Shown: one piece after another, positions 1-8,395 of the stretch
Position numbering within the stretch: position 1 is the first letter of the stretch
Layout of the letters: each line of letters begins with the position of its first letter
Source: Candidatus Phosphoribacter hodrii
Lineage (GTDB): Bacteria > Actinomycetota > Actinomycetes > Actinomycetales > Dermatophilaceae
NCBI GenBank assembly: GCA_016707175.1
Contig: JADJIB010000004.1
Span: 1-64,000, forward strand
Reading direction: 5' to 3'
DNA: 64,000 nt
Notes under the pieces: model-generated
Told to the model about the DNA's origin: nothing
What the model saw: only the letters and a program-made list of their open reading frames with translations
The model's database searches: none
Translations under genes and position numbers: made by a program

Positions 1-1115
1 CGAGCACCGTGGCCGAGTTCTTCGCCGACTACGGCACCGTGCAGAACCCGCTTGACGTCACGGGTGCCGCCGTGATCGACCCGAGCATCTTCACCAAAGC
101 GATCCAGGCGATGTCGGCTGACCCGTCGATCGGCATCGTGGGAGTCATCACCTCTCTGCCCTGGGAGGACACGGGCCAGCCCTATCAGGGCATGGGCATC
201 GCCAAGGGGATCGGCGCAGGTATTGCCGCCGCGAGCGGAGCCCCGGTCGTCTTCGTCAACCAAGTGCTTCAGCCGACCACGGCCTACACGCGCTCGATCA
301 TGGCTGAGAGCGGGATTCCCCACGTGCTGCCTGGACTTCGGTCCGCGGTGACGGCCTTCGACGCGATCGGCAGGTGGTCCGAACGACTCGATGAGCTGCA
401 GGCCCGCCCCACCGCGCCGTCTGCTTCGGTGCCCGTTCCCGCTCGTGGTGAGCGAAGCGGCTCGTGGTCAGAGGCGCAGGCCCGCAAGCTCCTGCAGGAC
501 GCCGGCATCCCGGTGGTGCCAGCAACGGTCGTGACGTCAGCGGACGACGCCGTCGCCGCGGCAGCCGAGGTCGGCGGAGCGGTTGCCATGAAGATCGTCT
601 CTGCGCAGATCCTGCACAAGAGTGACATTGGCGGCGTCCGTCTCGGAGTCCTCGGCGACGTCGCCGTCCGTGAGGCGTATGCCGCCCTGGTCGCAGCTGC
701 GGCGACCGTCCCCGGGGCTCAGGTCGACGGTGTTCTGGTCGCACCCATGCGACCGCCGGCCACCGAGCTCCTCGTTGGTGTCGTGCGAGACCCGCAGTGG
801 GGACCGATCCTCGCGGTCGCGTTCGGCGGCATACTCGTCGAGGTCCTCGGCGACTCGGCACTCTCGCCGCTGCCCGTCAGCCCGGCACGAGTGGTGCAAC
901 TCCTCGGCCAACTCCGCGGGGCAGCCATCCTGGGCGGGGTGCGTGGCTCGGCGCCGGTGGATGTCGAAGCGCTCGCCGCGGTCATCGCCCGAATCGGTGA
1001 CCTGGCCCTCGCCCTGGGGGATGACCTCGTTTCCCTCGAGGTGAACCCACTGCGCGTGGACGGCTCGCAGATCGAGGCGCTGGACGCCGTCATCGAGTGG
1101 AAGGGGCAGTCGTGA
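1..1115 (+). CDS. Acyl-CoA synthetase (NDP-forming), C-terminal part
   Basis: This is the 3' part of a gene that begins before the window; the frame is open at base 3 with no start. Visible are an NPLDVTG motif typical of the CoA-ligase-like domain and a C-terminal ATP-grasp domain with KIVSAQILHKSDIGGV, a glycine-rich FGGILVE segment and EVNPL near the end. Such enzymes interconvert acyl-CoA and free acid with ADP or ATP in the cytosol; the actinobacterial members are often tied to acid activation or to peptide-lysine acetyltransferase (Pat)-like fusions, but no GNAT domain is seen at this end. The stop overlaps the GTG start of the next gene by 4 bases, so the two are probably co-translated. 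The acyl substrate cannot be told from the sequence. Confidence 0.85.
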   Translation, partial: STVAEFFADYGTVQNPLDVTGAAVIDPSIFTKAIQAMSADPSIGIVGVITSLPWEDTGQPYQGMGIAKGIGAGIAAASGAPVVFVNQVLQPTTAYTRSIMAESGIPHVLPGLRSAVTAFDAIGRWSERLDELQARPTAPSASVPVPARGERSGSWSEAQARKLLQDAGIPVVPATVVTSADDAVAAAAEVGGAVAMKIVSAQILHKSDIGGVRLGVLGDVAVREAYAALVAAAATVPGAQVDGVLVAPMRPPATELLVGVVRDPQWGPILAVAFGGILVEVLGDSALSPLPVSPARVVQLLGQLRGAAILGGVRGSAPVDVEALAAVIARIGDLALALGDDLVSLEVNPLRVDGSQIEALDAVIEWKGQS

Positions 1116-3481
1116 AGGACGCACTTGACCCCCGAACGCCCGTCATCGTGGGCGTGGGGCAGTTCTCCGAACGGGTCGAGGACGATGGTTACCAAGGGCT
1201 CTCGGTCGTTGACCTGGCCGCGCGTGCGGCTGCGGAGGCGTTGGCAGATACGGGCGTGGAGCCGGGAGCGCTGGCGCGACGCATCGACACCGTGGGCGGC
1301 ATCCGTCAGTTCGAGATCTCGACCCCGAACGCGCCTGCGCCGCTTGGGCGTTCGACGAACTACCCACGCTCGGTTGCGAACCGGGTTGGTGCCGACCCGG
1401 CCCGAGCGATCCTCGAGATCGCGGGAGGTCAGGGGCCACAGCACCTCCTGACCGAGCTCGCCGCCAGCATCGCCTCGGGGCAGACGCAGGTGGCGTTGAT
1501 CTTCGGGTCCGAGGCGATCTCCACCGTGCGACACCTGGCCGGATCGGAGGACCCGCCGGACTTCTCCGAGAACGTCGCGGGCAGCCTGGAGGACCGGGGC
1601 CTGGGGCTCAAAGGGCTGATCTCGATGCAGCTCGCGAACCATGGGTTGGTCGATGCCCCCAGCCAGTACGCGCTGTTCGAGAACGCTCGCCGCGCCCGCC
1701 TGGGTCTGGGCCGCGAGGAGTATGCCGCGCAGATGGGAGCGCTCTTCGCTCCCTTCACGCGGGTGGCAGCCCAGAACCCGCACGCTGCGGCGCCGGTCGC
1801 GCGCTCGGCGGAGGAACTCACGACTGTCAGTGAGCGCAACCGGCTCATCGCGCAGCCCTACCCCCGGTTCCTTGTCGCCCGCGACCAGGTCAACCAGGCG
1901 GCCGCGGTGTTGCTGATGTCGGTCGCCCAGGCGGAGGACCTTGGCATCGCGCCGGATCGGATGGTGTTCCTCCACGGCCACGCCGACACTCGCGAGCGTC
2001 CCCTGTTGGACCGCCCTGACTTGTCTCGGAGCGCCTCAGCTGTCGCGGCCGCTTCGACCGCCCTGGAGATGGCAGGCATCGGTGTCGATCAACTGGCGAC
2101 GTTCGACCTCTACAGCTGCTTCCCCGTCGCCGTGTCCAACGTCGCGGATGGGCTGGGGTTGGGTGCTGACGACCCGCGTGGCCTCACCCTGACCGGGGGG
2201 CTTCCGTACTTCGGAGGTGCGGGCAACAACTACTCGATGCACGCCATCGTCGAGACGGTGCAGCGATGTCGGCAGCTGCCGGGCTCGTTCGGCTTCGTCG
2301 GGGCGAACGGGGGCACGCTGTCCAAGTACTCGGCGGGGGTGTATTCCACCACCCCTGTCCCGTGGTCGGACGATGTCAATGACGCCATTCAGTCCGAGCT
2401 TGACCGTGTCCCGCCGGTGCCGACCACGGACTATCCGGAGGGCTGGGCACACATCGAGACCTACACCGTCCGCCACGGCAAGGACGGCCGGCTCACGGCC
2501 ATCGTCGTCGGCAGGCTGGACGAGTCCGGCGAGCGGTTCGTCGCCATGGGCCTGCCGAGGGACGAGGCCATCGTGGACCTGCTCACCGCCGGCGAGCCGG
2601 TCGGACAGCGCGTCTACGTCCGATCCTTCGGCTATGGCAACCGCGTCGCGGTCGACAAGAGATCGATGGATGCCCAGGCGCCGGTCACCGTGGCCGCTGT
2701 GCGGGCGGCATACGAGCATCTCCTCGTGCGCCGCGACGGGCACCTGCTCGAGGTCACCATTAACCGACCCGACAGCCGCAACGCCCTGCACCCACCAGCC
2801 CATGAGGAACTTGCCGAGGTGTTCGACGCCTTCTTCGACGACCCCGAGCTCTGGGTCGCGATCCTCACCGGCGCAGGAACCCGGGCATTCTGCGCCGGCA
2901 ACGACCTGATCTATACCGCAACCGGCAAACCCATGTACGTGCCCCGCAGCGGCTTCGCCGGCCTGACCAGCCGTCGACACATGGCCAAGCCAGTGATCGC
3001 CGCGGTCAACGGCTTCGCGATGGGCGGAGGTCTGGAAACGGCTCTCGCCTGCCACCTGATGGTCGTCGACGAAGCGGTCCAACTTGCCCTCAGCGAGGTC
3101 CGGGTCGGGCTCATCGCCGGCGCGGGCGGGTTGATCCGCCTGCCTCGCCAGATCCCACGCAAGATCGCGACCGAGATGATCCTGACCGGCCGCCGGATGG
3201 GGGCAGCGGAAGCCCTCGAACGCGGGCTCGCCAACCGGGTCGTCCCGGTGGGGACCGCTCTGGAAGGGGCCCGGGCACTGGCCAACGAGATTCTTCAGGG
3301 CTCACCCACATCCGTGCGGCTCTCGCTGCAGGTCATGGCTGAGACGGAAGGGGTTGCCGACAGCACCGACGCGGTGCTCCGACGCACCGAAGCGATCGAT
3401 GAACTCATCACCAGCGAGGACATGGCCGAAGGTCTGGCTGCCTTCGCGCAGAAGCGGGCCCCTCGCTGGCGCGGCAGGTGA
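1112..3481 (+). CDS. Thiolase-like protein fused to enoyl-CoA hydratase
   Basis: The protein has 789 residues. Residues 1-520 resemble the thiolase-like TLP1/acetyl-CoA acetyltransferase family, including an extra C-terminal domain. The position of the usual nucleophilic cysteine reads GGQGPQ, and the distal Cys motif reads GGTLSKYS, so both thiolase cysteines seem lost and classical thiolysis is doubtful. Residues about 531-789 form a crotonase domain with an FCAGND oxyanion-hole motif, GGGLE and SEVRVGL; both family catalytic glutamates look present. The two activities are usually separate neighbouring genes, so this is a fusion or an error-free merge of them. GTG at 1112 is chosen because it gives a GTGA overlap with the upstream stop and has a GGAAGGGG ribosome site; GTG 1097 is an alternative. 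It probably acts in beta-oxidation-like acyl-CoA turnover with the gene upstream. Confidence 0.8.
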   Translation: MKDALDPRTPVIVGVGQFSERVEDDGYQGLSVVDLAARAAAEALADTGVEPGALARRIDTVGGIRQFEISTPNAPAPLGRSTNYPRSVANRVGADPARAILEIAGGQGPQHLLTELAASIASGQTQVALIFGSEAISTVRHLAGSEDPPDFSENVAGSLEDRGLGLKGLISMQLANHGLVDAPSQYALFENARRARLGLGREEYAAQMGALFAPFTRVAAQNPHAAAPVARSAEELTTVSERNRLIAQPYPRFLVARDQVNQAAAVLLMSVAQAEDLGIAPDRMVFLHGHADTRERPLLDRPDLSRSASAVAAASTALEMAGIGVDQLATFDLYSCFPVAVSNVADGLGLGADDPRGLTLTGGLPYFGGAGNNYSMHAIVETVQRCRQLPGSFGFVGANGGTLSKYSAGVYSTTPVPWSDDVNDAIQSELDRVPPVPTTDYPEGWAHIETYTVRHGKDGRLTAIVVGRLDESGERFVAMGLPRDEAIVDLLTAGEPVGQRVYVRSFGYGNRVAVDKRSMDAQAPVTVAAVRAAYEHLLVRRDGHLLEVTINRPDSRNALHPPAHEELAEVFDAFFDDPELWVAILTGAGTRAFCAGNDLIYTATGKPMYVPRSGFAGLTSRRHMAKPVIAAVNGFAMGGGLETALACHLMVVDEAVQLALSEVRVGLIAGAGGLIRLPRQIPRKIATEMILTGRRMGAAEALERGLANRVVPVGTALEGARALANEILQGSPTSVRLSLQVMAETEGVADSTDAVLRRTEAIDELITSEDMAEGLAAFAQKRAPRWRGR

Positions 3482-3667
3482 CACCGGCGAGGCGATGACC
3501 TGTGGCGCATCCGGGCCGAGGGCTGTCAGGGGGCCGTCCAACAGGGCGGCCAGGAGTCGGCGAGAGGGCGCCCCAGTCCGACGCGGCCAGTCCAGCGTGT
3601 GCGTCCGAGAACACGGCGTCGTCCTCACCACCCGTCGTCGAAGGTGCTGCAGGACCCCGTTCGCAGG

Positions 3668-3799
3668 TCACGAGGTCGAGCGCCAGGAACCCACCCGTCG
3701 GCGCAGGCCGGCAGCGCCGTCGGCCCGGACGAGGATCTCCTTATCTCCCGCGATCTGGGCGCTGGCCCGCAGCAGGTGCGCCAGTTGCTGACGGTTCAT
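3668..3799 (-). pseudogene. Truncated partner of the HTH gene (AbiEii/DUF6036-like N-terminus)
   Basis: ATG at 3799 overlaps the stop of the upstream HTH gene (ATGA). The 43-residue product starts MNRQQLAHLLRASAQIAGDKEILV, which is how I remember nucleotidyltransferase-like partners of this HTH family beginning. Where the family continues with a GSQ(A/S)ILG motif, this reading runs into unrelated residues and a stop at 3668. It therefore looks like the first 24 codons of a toxin-like gene whose rest is deleted. I see no continuation in any frame in 3482-3667, and nothing else in that stretch. The family assignment rests on the short N-terminus and the gene order, so it is moderate. Confidence 0.5.
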
Positions 3800-4305
3800 G
3801 CGTCCGCGTGGTCGCGAGCCCAGTGTCGCCGGAAAGACCGGTGCACTGCCTGCCGTTCGTTCTCGTCCAGGACCCCCGCGAAGGGGGAGTTGGTCCGCAG
3901 GTCCACCGCGTGGGGGGCTCGGCTGACCAGAACCTCAGCAACGGCGTCCACCCCAGAGTCAAGCAGGGCCTCCCACTCACTCAGCCAGGCCTGGGTCATC
4001 CCGTCGGGACGGTGAGCGCCGCGCCAGCGGATGATGTTCGCTCGCGCGTGGGCCAGCACCTTGTCGGGGTCGCGCAGGAGTGGCCCGACGAGCGCTCGGT
4101 GCAGCCACAGTGAGCGCTCTTCTTCCCGGCGCAGCGCCCGGCCGGTGTCGAGGAAGGACTTGAGGTCGGCTCGGGCGATCCGCCGATGCGAGCCGATCAC
4201 TGAGCAGGGCAGCTTTCTGCTGTCGCAGAGGTCCACGACATGCTGGCGGGAACAGCCCAAGATCCGTGCCGCCTGCCCGCTGGTCAGTTGGTCCCTCGGC
4301 TCCAT
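3796..4305 (-). CDS. Excisionase-type HTH protein, likely TA regulator
   Basis: The product has 169 residues from ATG 4305. A MerR/excisionase-type helix-turn-helix fills residues 5-52 (LTSGQAARILGCSRQHVVDL, then the wing HRRI and RADL). The C-terminal part has a conserved-looking block ending NSPFAGVLDENER. Proteins of this layout are common in actinobacteria directly upstream of a small nucleotidyltransferase-like gene, and the stop here overlaps the start of what looks like the stump of such a partner. A role as repressor/antitoxin of a two-gene module is inferred. The longer open frame up to 4467 is rejected because its extra residues are low-complexity and run into the divergent promoter region. 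No GTATGCCG octamer lies in this gene. Confidence 0.7.
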   Translation of the reverse strand: MEPRDQLTSGQAARILGCSRQHVVDLCDSRKLPCSVIGSHRRIARADLKSFLDTGRALRREEERSLWLHRALVGPLLRDPDKVLAHARANIIRWRGAHRPDGMTQAWLSEWEALLDSGVDAVAEVLVSRAPHAVDLRTNSPFAGVLDENERQAVHRSFRRHWARDHADA

Positions 4306-4453
4306 CGCCTCAGCATGTGGGCTAAACACCAAAAACACAACGTCGCAGGCCGTTTGGCTCGGGTGGGGAGGTCCGGTCGAAGGCGCGGCCCGATATATTG
4401 CCCCGGGCTGTTTCGGAGCCAGCTGAGAACACTGCGCCGTTACCCTTGGCTGC

Positions 4454-4774
4454 ATGGGCACAGTCACGAGGCAGAGCGAGTCGCTGCGAGCGGCGATCGC
4501 GTGCCATCGCGACGCGCTCGATGCGATCTTGGCTCGCTACGCGGCAACGAACCCACGGATCTTCGGCTCCGTTGCGCGAGGGGATGCCACGCCTGACAGT
4601 GACATCGACCTCATGGTTGACCTGCTACCCAGTAGGGGCAATGAACTGCTGCGAGTCTGCGGGATTGCGGAGGAGTTGAGCGAGGTGCTCGGCACCCGAG
4701 TCGATGTGGTCACGGCGTCATTGCTGCGCTGCGAGGTGTCCTCGACGGCCCTCGCGGATCTGGTGCGAGTGTGA
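4454..4774 (+). CDS. mntA: MNT-family nucleotidyltransferase antitoxin
   Basis: This 106-residue protein is a minimal nucleotidyltransferase. The GS-x-ARG motif is at residues 38-43 (FGSVARG) and is followed by SDIDLMVDL with the metal-binding Asp pair. Proteins of this type (MntA) are antitoxins that adenylylate a HEPN RNase encoded next door. The stop overlaps the GTG of a HEPN-like start by 4 bases, exactly the usual order. Because the HEPN gene is truncated, this antitoxin may now be an orphan. It is divergent from the HTH gene; the 148-base gap (4306-4453) is A/T-richer and carries a TATATT stretch near 4394 that could be a -10 element, though I would not assign it to one strand. Confidence 0.8.
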   Translation: MGTVTRQSESLRAAIACHRDALDAILARYAATNPRIFGSVARGDATPDSDIDLMVDLLPSRGNELLRVCGIAEELSEVLGTRVDVVTASLLRCEVSSTALADLVRV

Positions 4775-5037
4775 GCCGGTCCGAGGAGGAGCGGTTCGCG
4801 GACATCCGGAGCGCGATCAGGCGATGCAACGACTACGCCCCATTTCGGTCGGACTGCGCTCCATGGCGCACGACGCTCCTTCCCGCCCACCCACGGCCGA
4901 CACCGCCCGACAACACTCACCGGGTGATGACGACCTTGCCCTTGGCCTTGCCCTGCTCGACGTACGCCATCGCGTCCACGGTCTCGTCGAACGGGAAGGT
5001 CCGGTCCAGGACCGGCCGCAACGTACCGTTGTCGTAA
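4771..5037 (+). pseudogene. HEPN toxin remnant
   Basis: GTG at 4771 overlaps the MNT antitoxin stop. The first 25 or so residues (MSRSEEERFADIRSAIRRCNDY) look like the start of a HEPN-domain toxin, in which a helix of this kind begins the domain. After about base 4850 the reading becomes proline- and threonine-rich and runs into the 3' end of the convergent oxidoreductase gene. The RX4-6H active-site motif expected later in the domain is missing. I read this as the stump of a deleted toxin. The junction with the oxidoreductase end marks a likely deletion or insertion point. Confidence 0.5.
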
Positions 5038-5909
5038 AGCCCTGCCAGTGTCGCCAACTGGGCGCCGCTCGCCTTCATGAACAGGAACGAATAGCGGACC
5101 CCGAGCTTCTTCGCTGCGCCGCGCACCTTGCGACTCATGACCGCCATCACCGGCTTGAGGAACGGCATACCCAATTGGGCTGCGAACGCTGGGTCCGGCG
5201 GGCCGACGACGCTGATCGCGAGGCCACCTGGCCGCAGCACCGTCAGCGATTTCTGCAGGCTCGCGAGCCCGAGCGAGTCGAGCACGACGTCATACCCGCT
5301 CAGCACATCCGCGAAGTCGGTGGTCGTGAAGTCGATGACCTCGTCGGCGCCGAGCGATCGGACCTTGTCGATGTCGCTCGTGCGCGCAGTCGTGGCGACG
5401 TAGGCACCCAGGTGCTTGGCCACCTGGATAACGGTCGACCCGAGGCCGCCAGCGCCGGCGTGGACGAGGACCTTCTGACCCGGCTGCACGCCGGCCACGT
5501 CGACGAGCGCTTGCCAGGCGGCGAGCGCCACGAGGGGCACGGCGGCGGCCTCCTCGAACGACAGCGAGGTGGGCTTGCGCGCCACGTCGCCCGCGTCGAT
5601 GGCAATCGTCCCGGCGAACGCGCCGATCCGGCCGTCGCGCGGACGCGCATAGATCTCGTCGCCGACCGCGAAGCCGCGCACGTCGGAGCCCACGGCGGTG
5701 ATCACGCCGGAGAGGTCGTGGCCGAGGGCGAACGGCGGCTTGTACTTGATGAGGTGCTTGAACTCCCCGTTGCGGATCATCTTGTCCAGCGGGTTGATGC
5801 TCGCCGCGCGGATGTCAACCAGCACGTCGCCCGGCCCGGCGGTGGGCGTGGCGACCTCGGCGGCTGCCAGCCCGTCGGGTCCGTAGTGGGTGACGACAAA
5901 GGCCTTCAT
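4917..5909 (-). CDS. NADP-dependent medium-chain oxidoreductase (quinone reductase-like)
   Basis: The 330-residue protein belongs to the medium-chain dehydrogenase/reductase superfamily, zinc-independent quinone-oxidoreductase-like branch. An N-terminal GroES-like fold is seen (INPLDKMIRNGEF, ALGHDLSGVI), followed by a Rossmann nucleotide site HAGAGGLGSTVIQVAKHLGA near residues 150-170. The Cys/His ligands of a catalytic zinc are absent. The probable reaction is NAD(P)H-dependent reduction of a quinone or an activated double bond. The start ATG overlaps the stop of the upstream TetR gene by 4 bases, so regulator and enzyme form one transcript, as in many small detoxification operons. The substrate is not recognisable. 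Confidence 0.85.
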   Translation of the reverse strand: MKAFVVTHYGPDGLAAAEVATPTAGPGDVLVDIRAASINPLDKMIRNGEFKHLIKYKPPFALGHDLSGVITAVGSDVRGFAVGDEIYARPRDGRIGAFAGTIAIDAGDVARKPTSLSFEEAAAVPLVALAAWQALVDVAGVQPGQKVLVHAGAGGLGSTVIQVAKHLGAYVATTARTSDIDKVRSLGADEVIDFTTTDFADVLSGYDVVLDSLGLASLQKSLTVLRPGGLAISVVGPPDPAFAAQLGMPFLKPVMAVMSRKVRGAAKKLGVRYSFLFMKASGAQLATLAGLYDNGTLRPVLDRTFPFDETVDAMAYVEQGKAKGKVVITR

Positions 5910-6532
5910 GACGACTCCTGGGTGGGGGGTGCGACGGGCAGTGTGGAGGCGCCCGGCTGGACGCCCGCGAGGGACAAGGCATGGGTGTATGCCGTGGCAA
6001 GGATCTGTTGGGACAGCGCCGGATTCGTGACGGCGCGGGCCAACTGCAGGGAGCCGACGAGCAGTGTGAGCAAGCCGATCGCGCGCTCCTGCGCCCCTTG
6101 CGGATCGCCGTCGTCAAGGTGCCGCGCGACGGCCGCGATCATCGGCTCGACACCGACGGTGTATGCCGCGCGCGTCGCCTCGTCGCAACGGCCGATCTCG
6201 TCGAGCAGGGCGGCCGACGGGCAACCGCCGGCGCGGTCGTCGCGGTGTGCGGGGGAGAGGTACTGCCGCAGATAGGTCTGCATCGAGGCCGGGCCTACCG
6301 GCAACGCGTCGATGACCGCGGCCTGGTCCGTCAACTGCGCGGCCACGACAGTGGCGATCAGGTCGTCCTTGGACGCGAAGTGGTTGTAGAAGGCGCCGTT
6401 CGTGAGCCCCGCGTCGGCAACCAGCGTGGCGATGCCGGACCCGTCGATGCCGTCGCTCTTGAACCGACGACCGGCCGCCTCGATCAGCCTGCGCCGGGTC
6501 GCCTCCTTGTGCTCGGGGCGGTACCTCGTCAT
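5906..6532 (-). CDS. TetR-family transcriptional regulator
   Basis: The 208-residue protein has a TetR N-terminal DNA-binding domain: EATRRRLIEAAGRRF, then the helix-turn-helix GIATLVADAGLTNGAFYNHF ending in the family's YxHF. The C-terminal half (GGCPSAALLDEI, then ARAVTNPALS) resembles the LmrA/YxaF-like ligand-binding type. It leads a two-gene operon with the oxidoreductase, with a 4-base overlap. A near-palindrome 42 bases upstream (6574-6587) is a good candidate for its own operator. Induction by an electrophile or quinone is inferred from the neighbour, not seen. Confidence 0.85.
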   Translation of the reverse strand: MTRYRPEHKEATRRRLIEAAGRRFKSDGIDGSGIATLVADAGLTNGAFYNHFASKDDLIATVVAAQLTDQAAVIDALPVGPASMQTYLRQYLSPAHRDDRAGGCPSAALLDEIGRCDEATRAAYTVGVEPMIAAVARHLDDGDPQGAQERAIGLLTLLVGSLQLARAVTNPALSQQILATAYTHALSLAGVQPGASTLPVAPPTQESS

Positions 6533-6573
6533 GCCGCGGAACTCCTTGATTGGGGGCCTGCCAAGAGCATAGC

Positions 6574-6587
6574 AGTACGATCATACT
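6574..6587. promoter_or_regulatory. Candidate TetR operator
   Basis: AGTACGATCATACT is a 14-base dyad with arms AGTACGA and (reverse complement of the other side) AGTATGA, six of seven matching. It stands 42-55 bases upstream of the TetR start, in the only A/T-rich stretch of that gap. Autorepression of the TetR-oxidoreductase operon is the natural reading. No second copy was found in the window. The rest of 6533-6768 shows no gene. Confidence 0.4.
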
Positions 6588-6768
6588 TCTATGGGTGCCA
6601 CACGGCGCATTGACGCTGGTACCACGGCGGCTTGGTGACGACCGACCCCGTGAGCGTGTCGATCGGGCTCACATGCGCAGCTCGACGATGGGGGGTCCTG
6701 ATGGCGGCCAGCCACTCTCGCGTTGGTGGTCCTGGAACGGCGCTTTTATAGCAAGCCCGTGCGGCGCC

Positions 6769-7461
6769 TCAACTGAAGTAGGGGTCACCCCAGACGGCGA
6801 CTGCCTCCGTATTGCAGTTTGTGCGGCGGTTCTTGTCGATGCTTGTCTCGAGCCGCACGCGGCTCTTACTGCTCACCACTACTCTGAGTGTTGCGTGCTG
6901 CGCGACTTGGGCGGTGATCGGTTCGGCGCGCTGCCCATCAACCGTTACTTGGAATGTAACCCGAGAGTCTGGCTCAAGTGAGTCCCGGGTTACGCCGACC
7001 TCCGCGACTAGTTGAGTCGCTCCTCCGGGGACAAGGTAGTCGACGGGTCCTGTTTGGGAGCATCCCGACATGAGGTTGATAAGGGAGTTTGGGTAGGTGA
7101 CGTCGGAAAAGTCCACGACCCGTTGTTCGAGAGATGAGTCGACGGGCTGAAGATCAACGAGGTACGTTCGGCCAGAATTGCCGGTGGCTGCAACGCCAGT
7201 CCCGGTGTTCGAGCCGATGGTAGGCGTCACCGTGCGGGTGACGGTCTCCGTCGTCGTGGATAGTGCCGTTTGCGTCACCGTGATGGTGGTGGTGGGAAGA
7301 GCCACTACGGAAGGCAGATTGCCCGAGCGCGCCGCCAGCAGTGTTGCGACAGCTCCGATCACTCCGGCAACAAGCGTTGCGCCCGCGTTGAGCCACCCCG
7401 TCCGCGCGGGATGACTACCGTGCCCGCCTGGATGTGCCACCGTCGCCTCCAAAGAATTCAA
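6769..7461 (-). CDS. Membrane-anchored protein with NPCBM-like C-terminal domain
   Basis: The product has 230 residues. Residues about 24-45 form one hydrophobic segment (LNAGATLVAGVIGAVATLLA), followed by a Thr/Val-rich linker (residues 56-85) typical of surface proteins. The C-terminal 130 residues begin RTYLVDLQPVDSS and contain YPNSLINL, one Cys near residue 132 and one near 217, and a final VWGDPYF; this pattern resembles NPCBM/NEW2-type carbohydrate-binding beta domains. A cell-surface, glycan-binding role is plausible but weakly supported. The gene is visibly lower in GC than its surroundings and has no GTATGCCG octamer, which suggests transfer. It stands alone on its strand. Confidence 0.6.
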   Translation of the reverse strand: MNSLEATVAHPGGHGSHPARTGWLNAGATLVAGVIGAVATLLAARSGNLPSVVALPTTTITVTQTALSTTTETVTRTVTPTIGSNTGTGVAATGNSGRTYLVDLQPVDSSLEQRVVDFSDVTYPNSLINLMSGCSQTGPVDYLVPGGATQLVAEVGVTRDSLEPDSRVTFQVTVDGQRAEPITAQVAQHATLRVVVSSKSRVRLETSIDKNRRTNCNTEAVAVWGDPYFS

Positions 7462-7791
7462 CTGAGAATTATCGATTGGATGCTACGACATCGGGTCCCG
7501 CGCGGGGGTGGGTGACCTAACTCATGGCGAGAGCGTGCGGCCGAAGCGATCTCGGATGGGTGCTGCCGAGCGAGGCGTGTTGAGGTTGCACCTGACGCGG
7601 GGATGAACAAGGGTGTGTGGATAGGGGTGACCACTCCGGCCACGGCCTGCCCAAGATTGGCGAGGAGGGCTTTGGTGTCGACCGACTCGCTGGGCGAGGA
7701 CCTCAGGGTGGGGGATCCGGGCAGCCATTCCGCCGTGTTGAGTGAGCCTGTTGGCGAACAATCGATGAAAGTCTTCGATGTGGAGTGACTC
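7462..7791. other. Gene-free stretch upstream of the GNAT gene
   Basis: No convincing gene is seen in these 330 bases. A 61-codon frame from 7603 to 7788 on the plus strand has no recognisable motif and no good ribosome site. The first 40 bases are A/T-rich and probably hold the promoter of the minus-strand anchored protein. The last 20 bases contain GGAG before the GTG at 7792. There is no antitoxin gene here, although GNAT toxins of this kind are usually preceded by one. Confidence 0.5.
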
Positions 7792-8325
7792 GTGATCGCC
7801 CTTGAAGTCCCCATCGTTGCCTTCGGCAAGAGCTTTGATCGCTCGCGGTTCACAAGTGGCAATGCTGACCTCGACGACTGGCTCAGGACCAAGGCCGGCC
7901 AGGGGGAACGCTCTGACAACACCCGGACGTTCCTTGCGCTCGACCCGGGTGGCGAACGGGTGATCGGCTACTACGCGACGACGACGTACCGCCTGGAACT
8001 CGACGAGGCGGCTCGGGCTCTGGGTGCGGGCAAGCGTCGATACCCGGTGCCGGCCGTCCTCCTGGCTCGGCTGGCGGTTGACGGCGAGTGGGCGGGCAGA
8101 GGAGTTGGGCGAACGCTCTTGGTGCATGCGCTGCGCCAGATCGCTGAGGCCAGCCGCTCGGTCGGGTTCGAAGTCGTCGTCGTCCACGCCGCGGACGAGA
8201 GTGCCGTGACCTTCTACGCGCGCTATGGCTTCACGGCCTTCGTCTCTCATCCCCGGCATCTGCTCATGCCCACGAAGCAGTTGCGGGCCACGTTTGAGGC
8301 GGAACGCTTAGGGCATCCGCGCTAG
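7792..8325 (+). CDS. GNAT-family acetyltransferase toxin (TacT-like)
   Basis: The 177-residue protein has the features of TacT/AtaT toxins, which acetylate charged tRNA: an N-terminal SGNADLDDWLR block (residues 23-33), YYATTTYRLEL, then the acetyl-CoA site LARLAVDGEWAGRGVGRTLL (R/Q-x-x-G-x-G/A region at about residues 100-112) and a final FYARYGF-A-F. The start is GTG 7792 behind a GGAG. The matching DUF1778-type antitoxin lies downstream, not upstream, 70 bases after the stop. The tRNA target is unknown. A housekeeping GNAT is less likely given the DWL block and the neighbour. Confidence 0.8.
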   Translation: MIALEVPIVAFGKSFDRSRFTSGNADLDDWLRTKAGQGERSDNTRTFLALDPGGERVIGYYATTTYRLELDEAARALGAGKRRYPVPAVLLARLAVDGEWAGRGVGRTLLVHALRQIAEASRSVGFEVVVVHAADESAVTFYARYGFTAFVSHPRHLLMPTKQLRATFEAERLGHPR

Positions 8326-8331
8326 ACGTGT

Positions 8332-8350
8332 TACCGTAGTGAGTACGGTA
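8332..8350. promoter_or_regulatory. Inverted repeat before the antitoxin gene
   Basis: TACCGTA-GTGAG-TACGGTA is a perfect dyad with 7-base arms and a 5-base spacer, placed 46 bases before the antitoxin ATG and just after the GNAT stop. A partly overlapping GTATAC palindrome follows at 8348-8353. Ribbon-helix-helix antitoxins repress their own operons through such sites, so this probably controls the antitoxin separately from the toxin. Confidence 0.5.
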
Positions 8351-8395
8351 TACGTACAAGGGGCGCACGAAACCCCTCCTGATCCAGGAGCGAGC

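Noticed and set aside
3796..4305. Prophage excisionase (Xis)
   Set aside because: No integrase or phage gene is near, and the partner stump downstream fits a two-gene TA-like module better.
6550..6981. Plus-strand gene at the TetR promoter
   Set aside because: No recognisable motif, poor codon pattern, and it overlaps the TetR operator and the anchored-protein gene.
7603..7788. A 61-codon antitoxin gene before the GNAT toxin
   Set aside because: No ribbon-helix-helix or other antitoxin pattern and no ribosome site; the real antitoxin is downstream.
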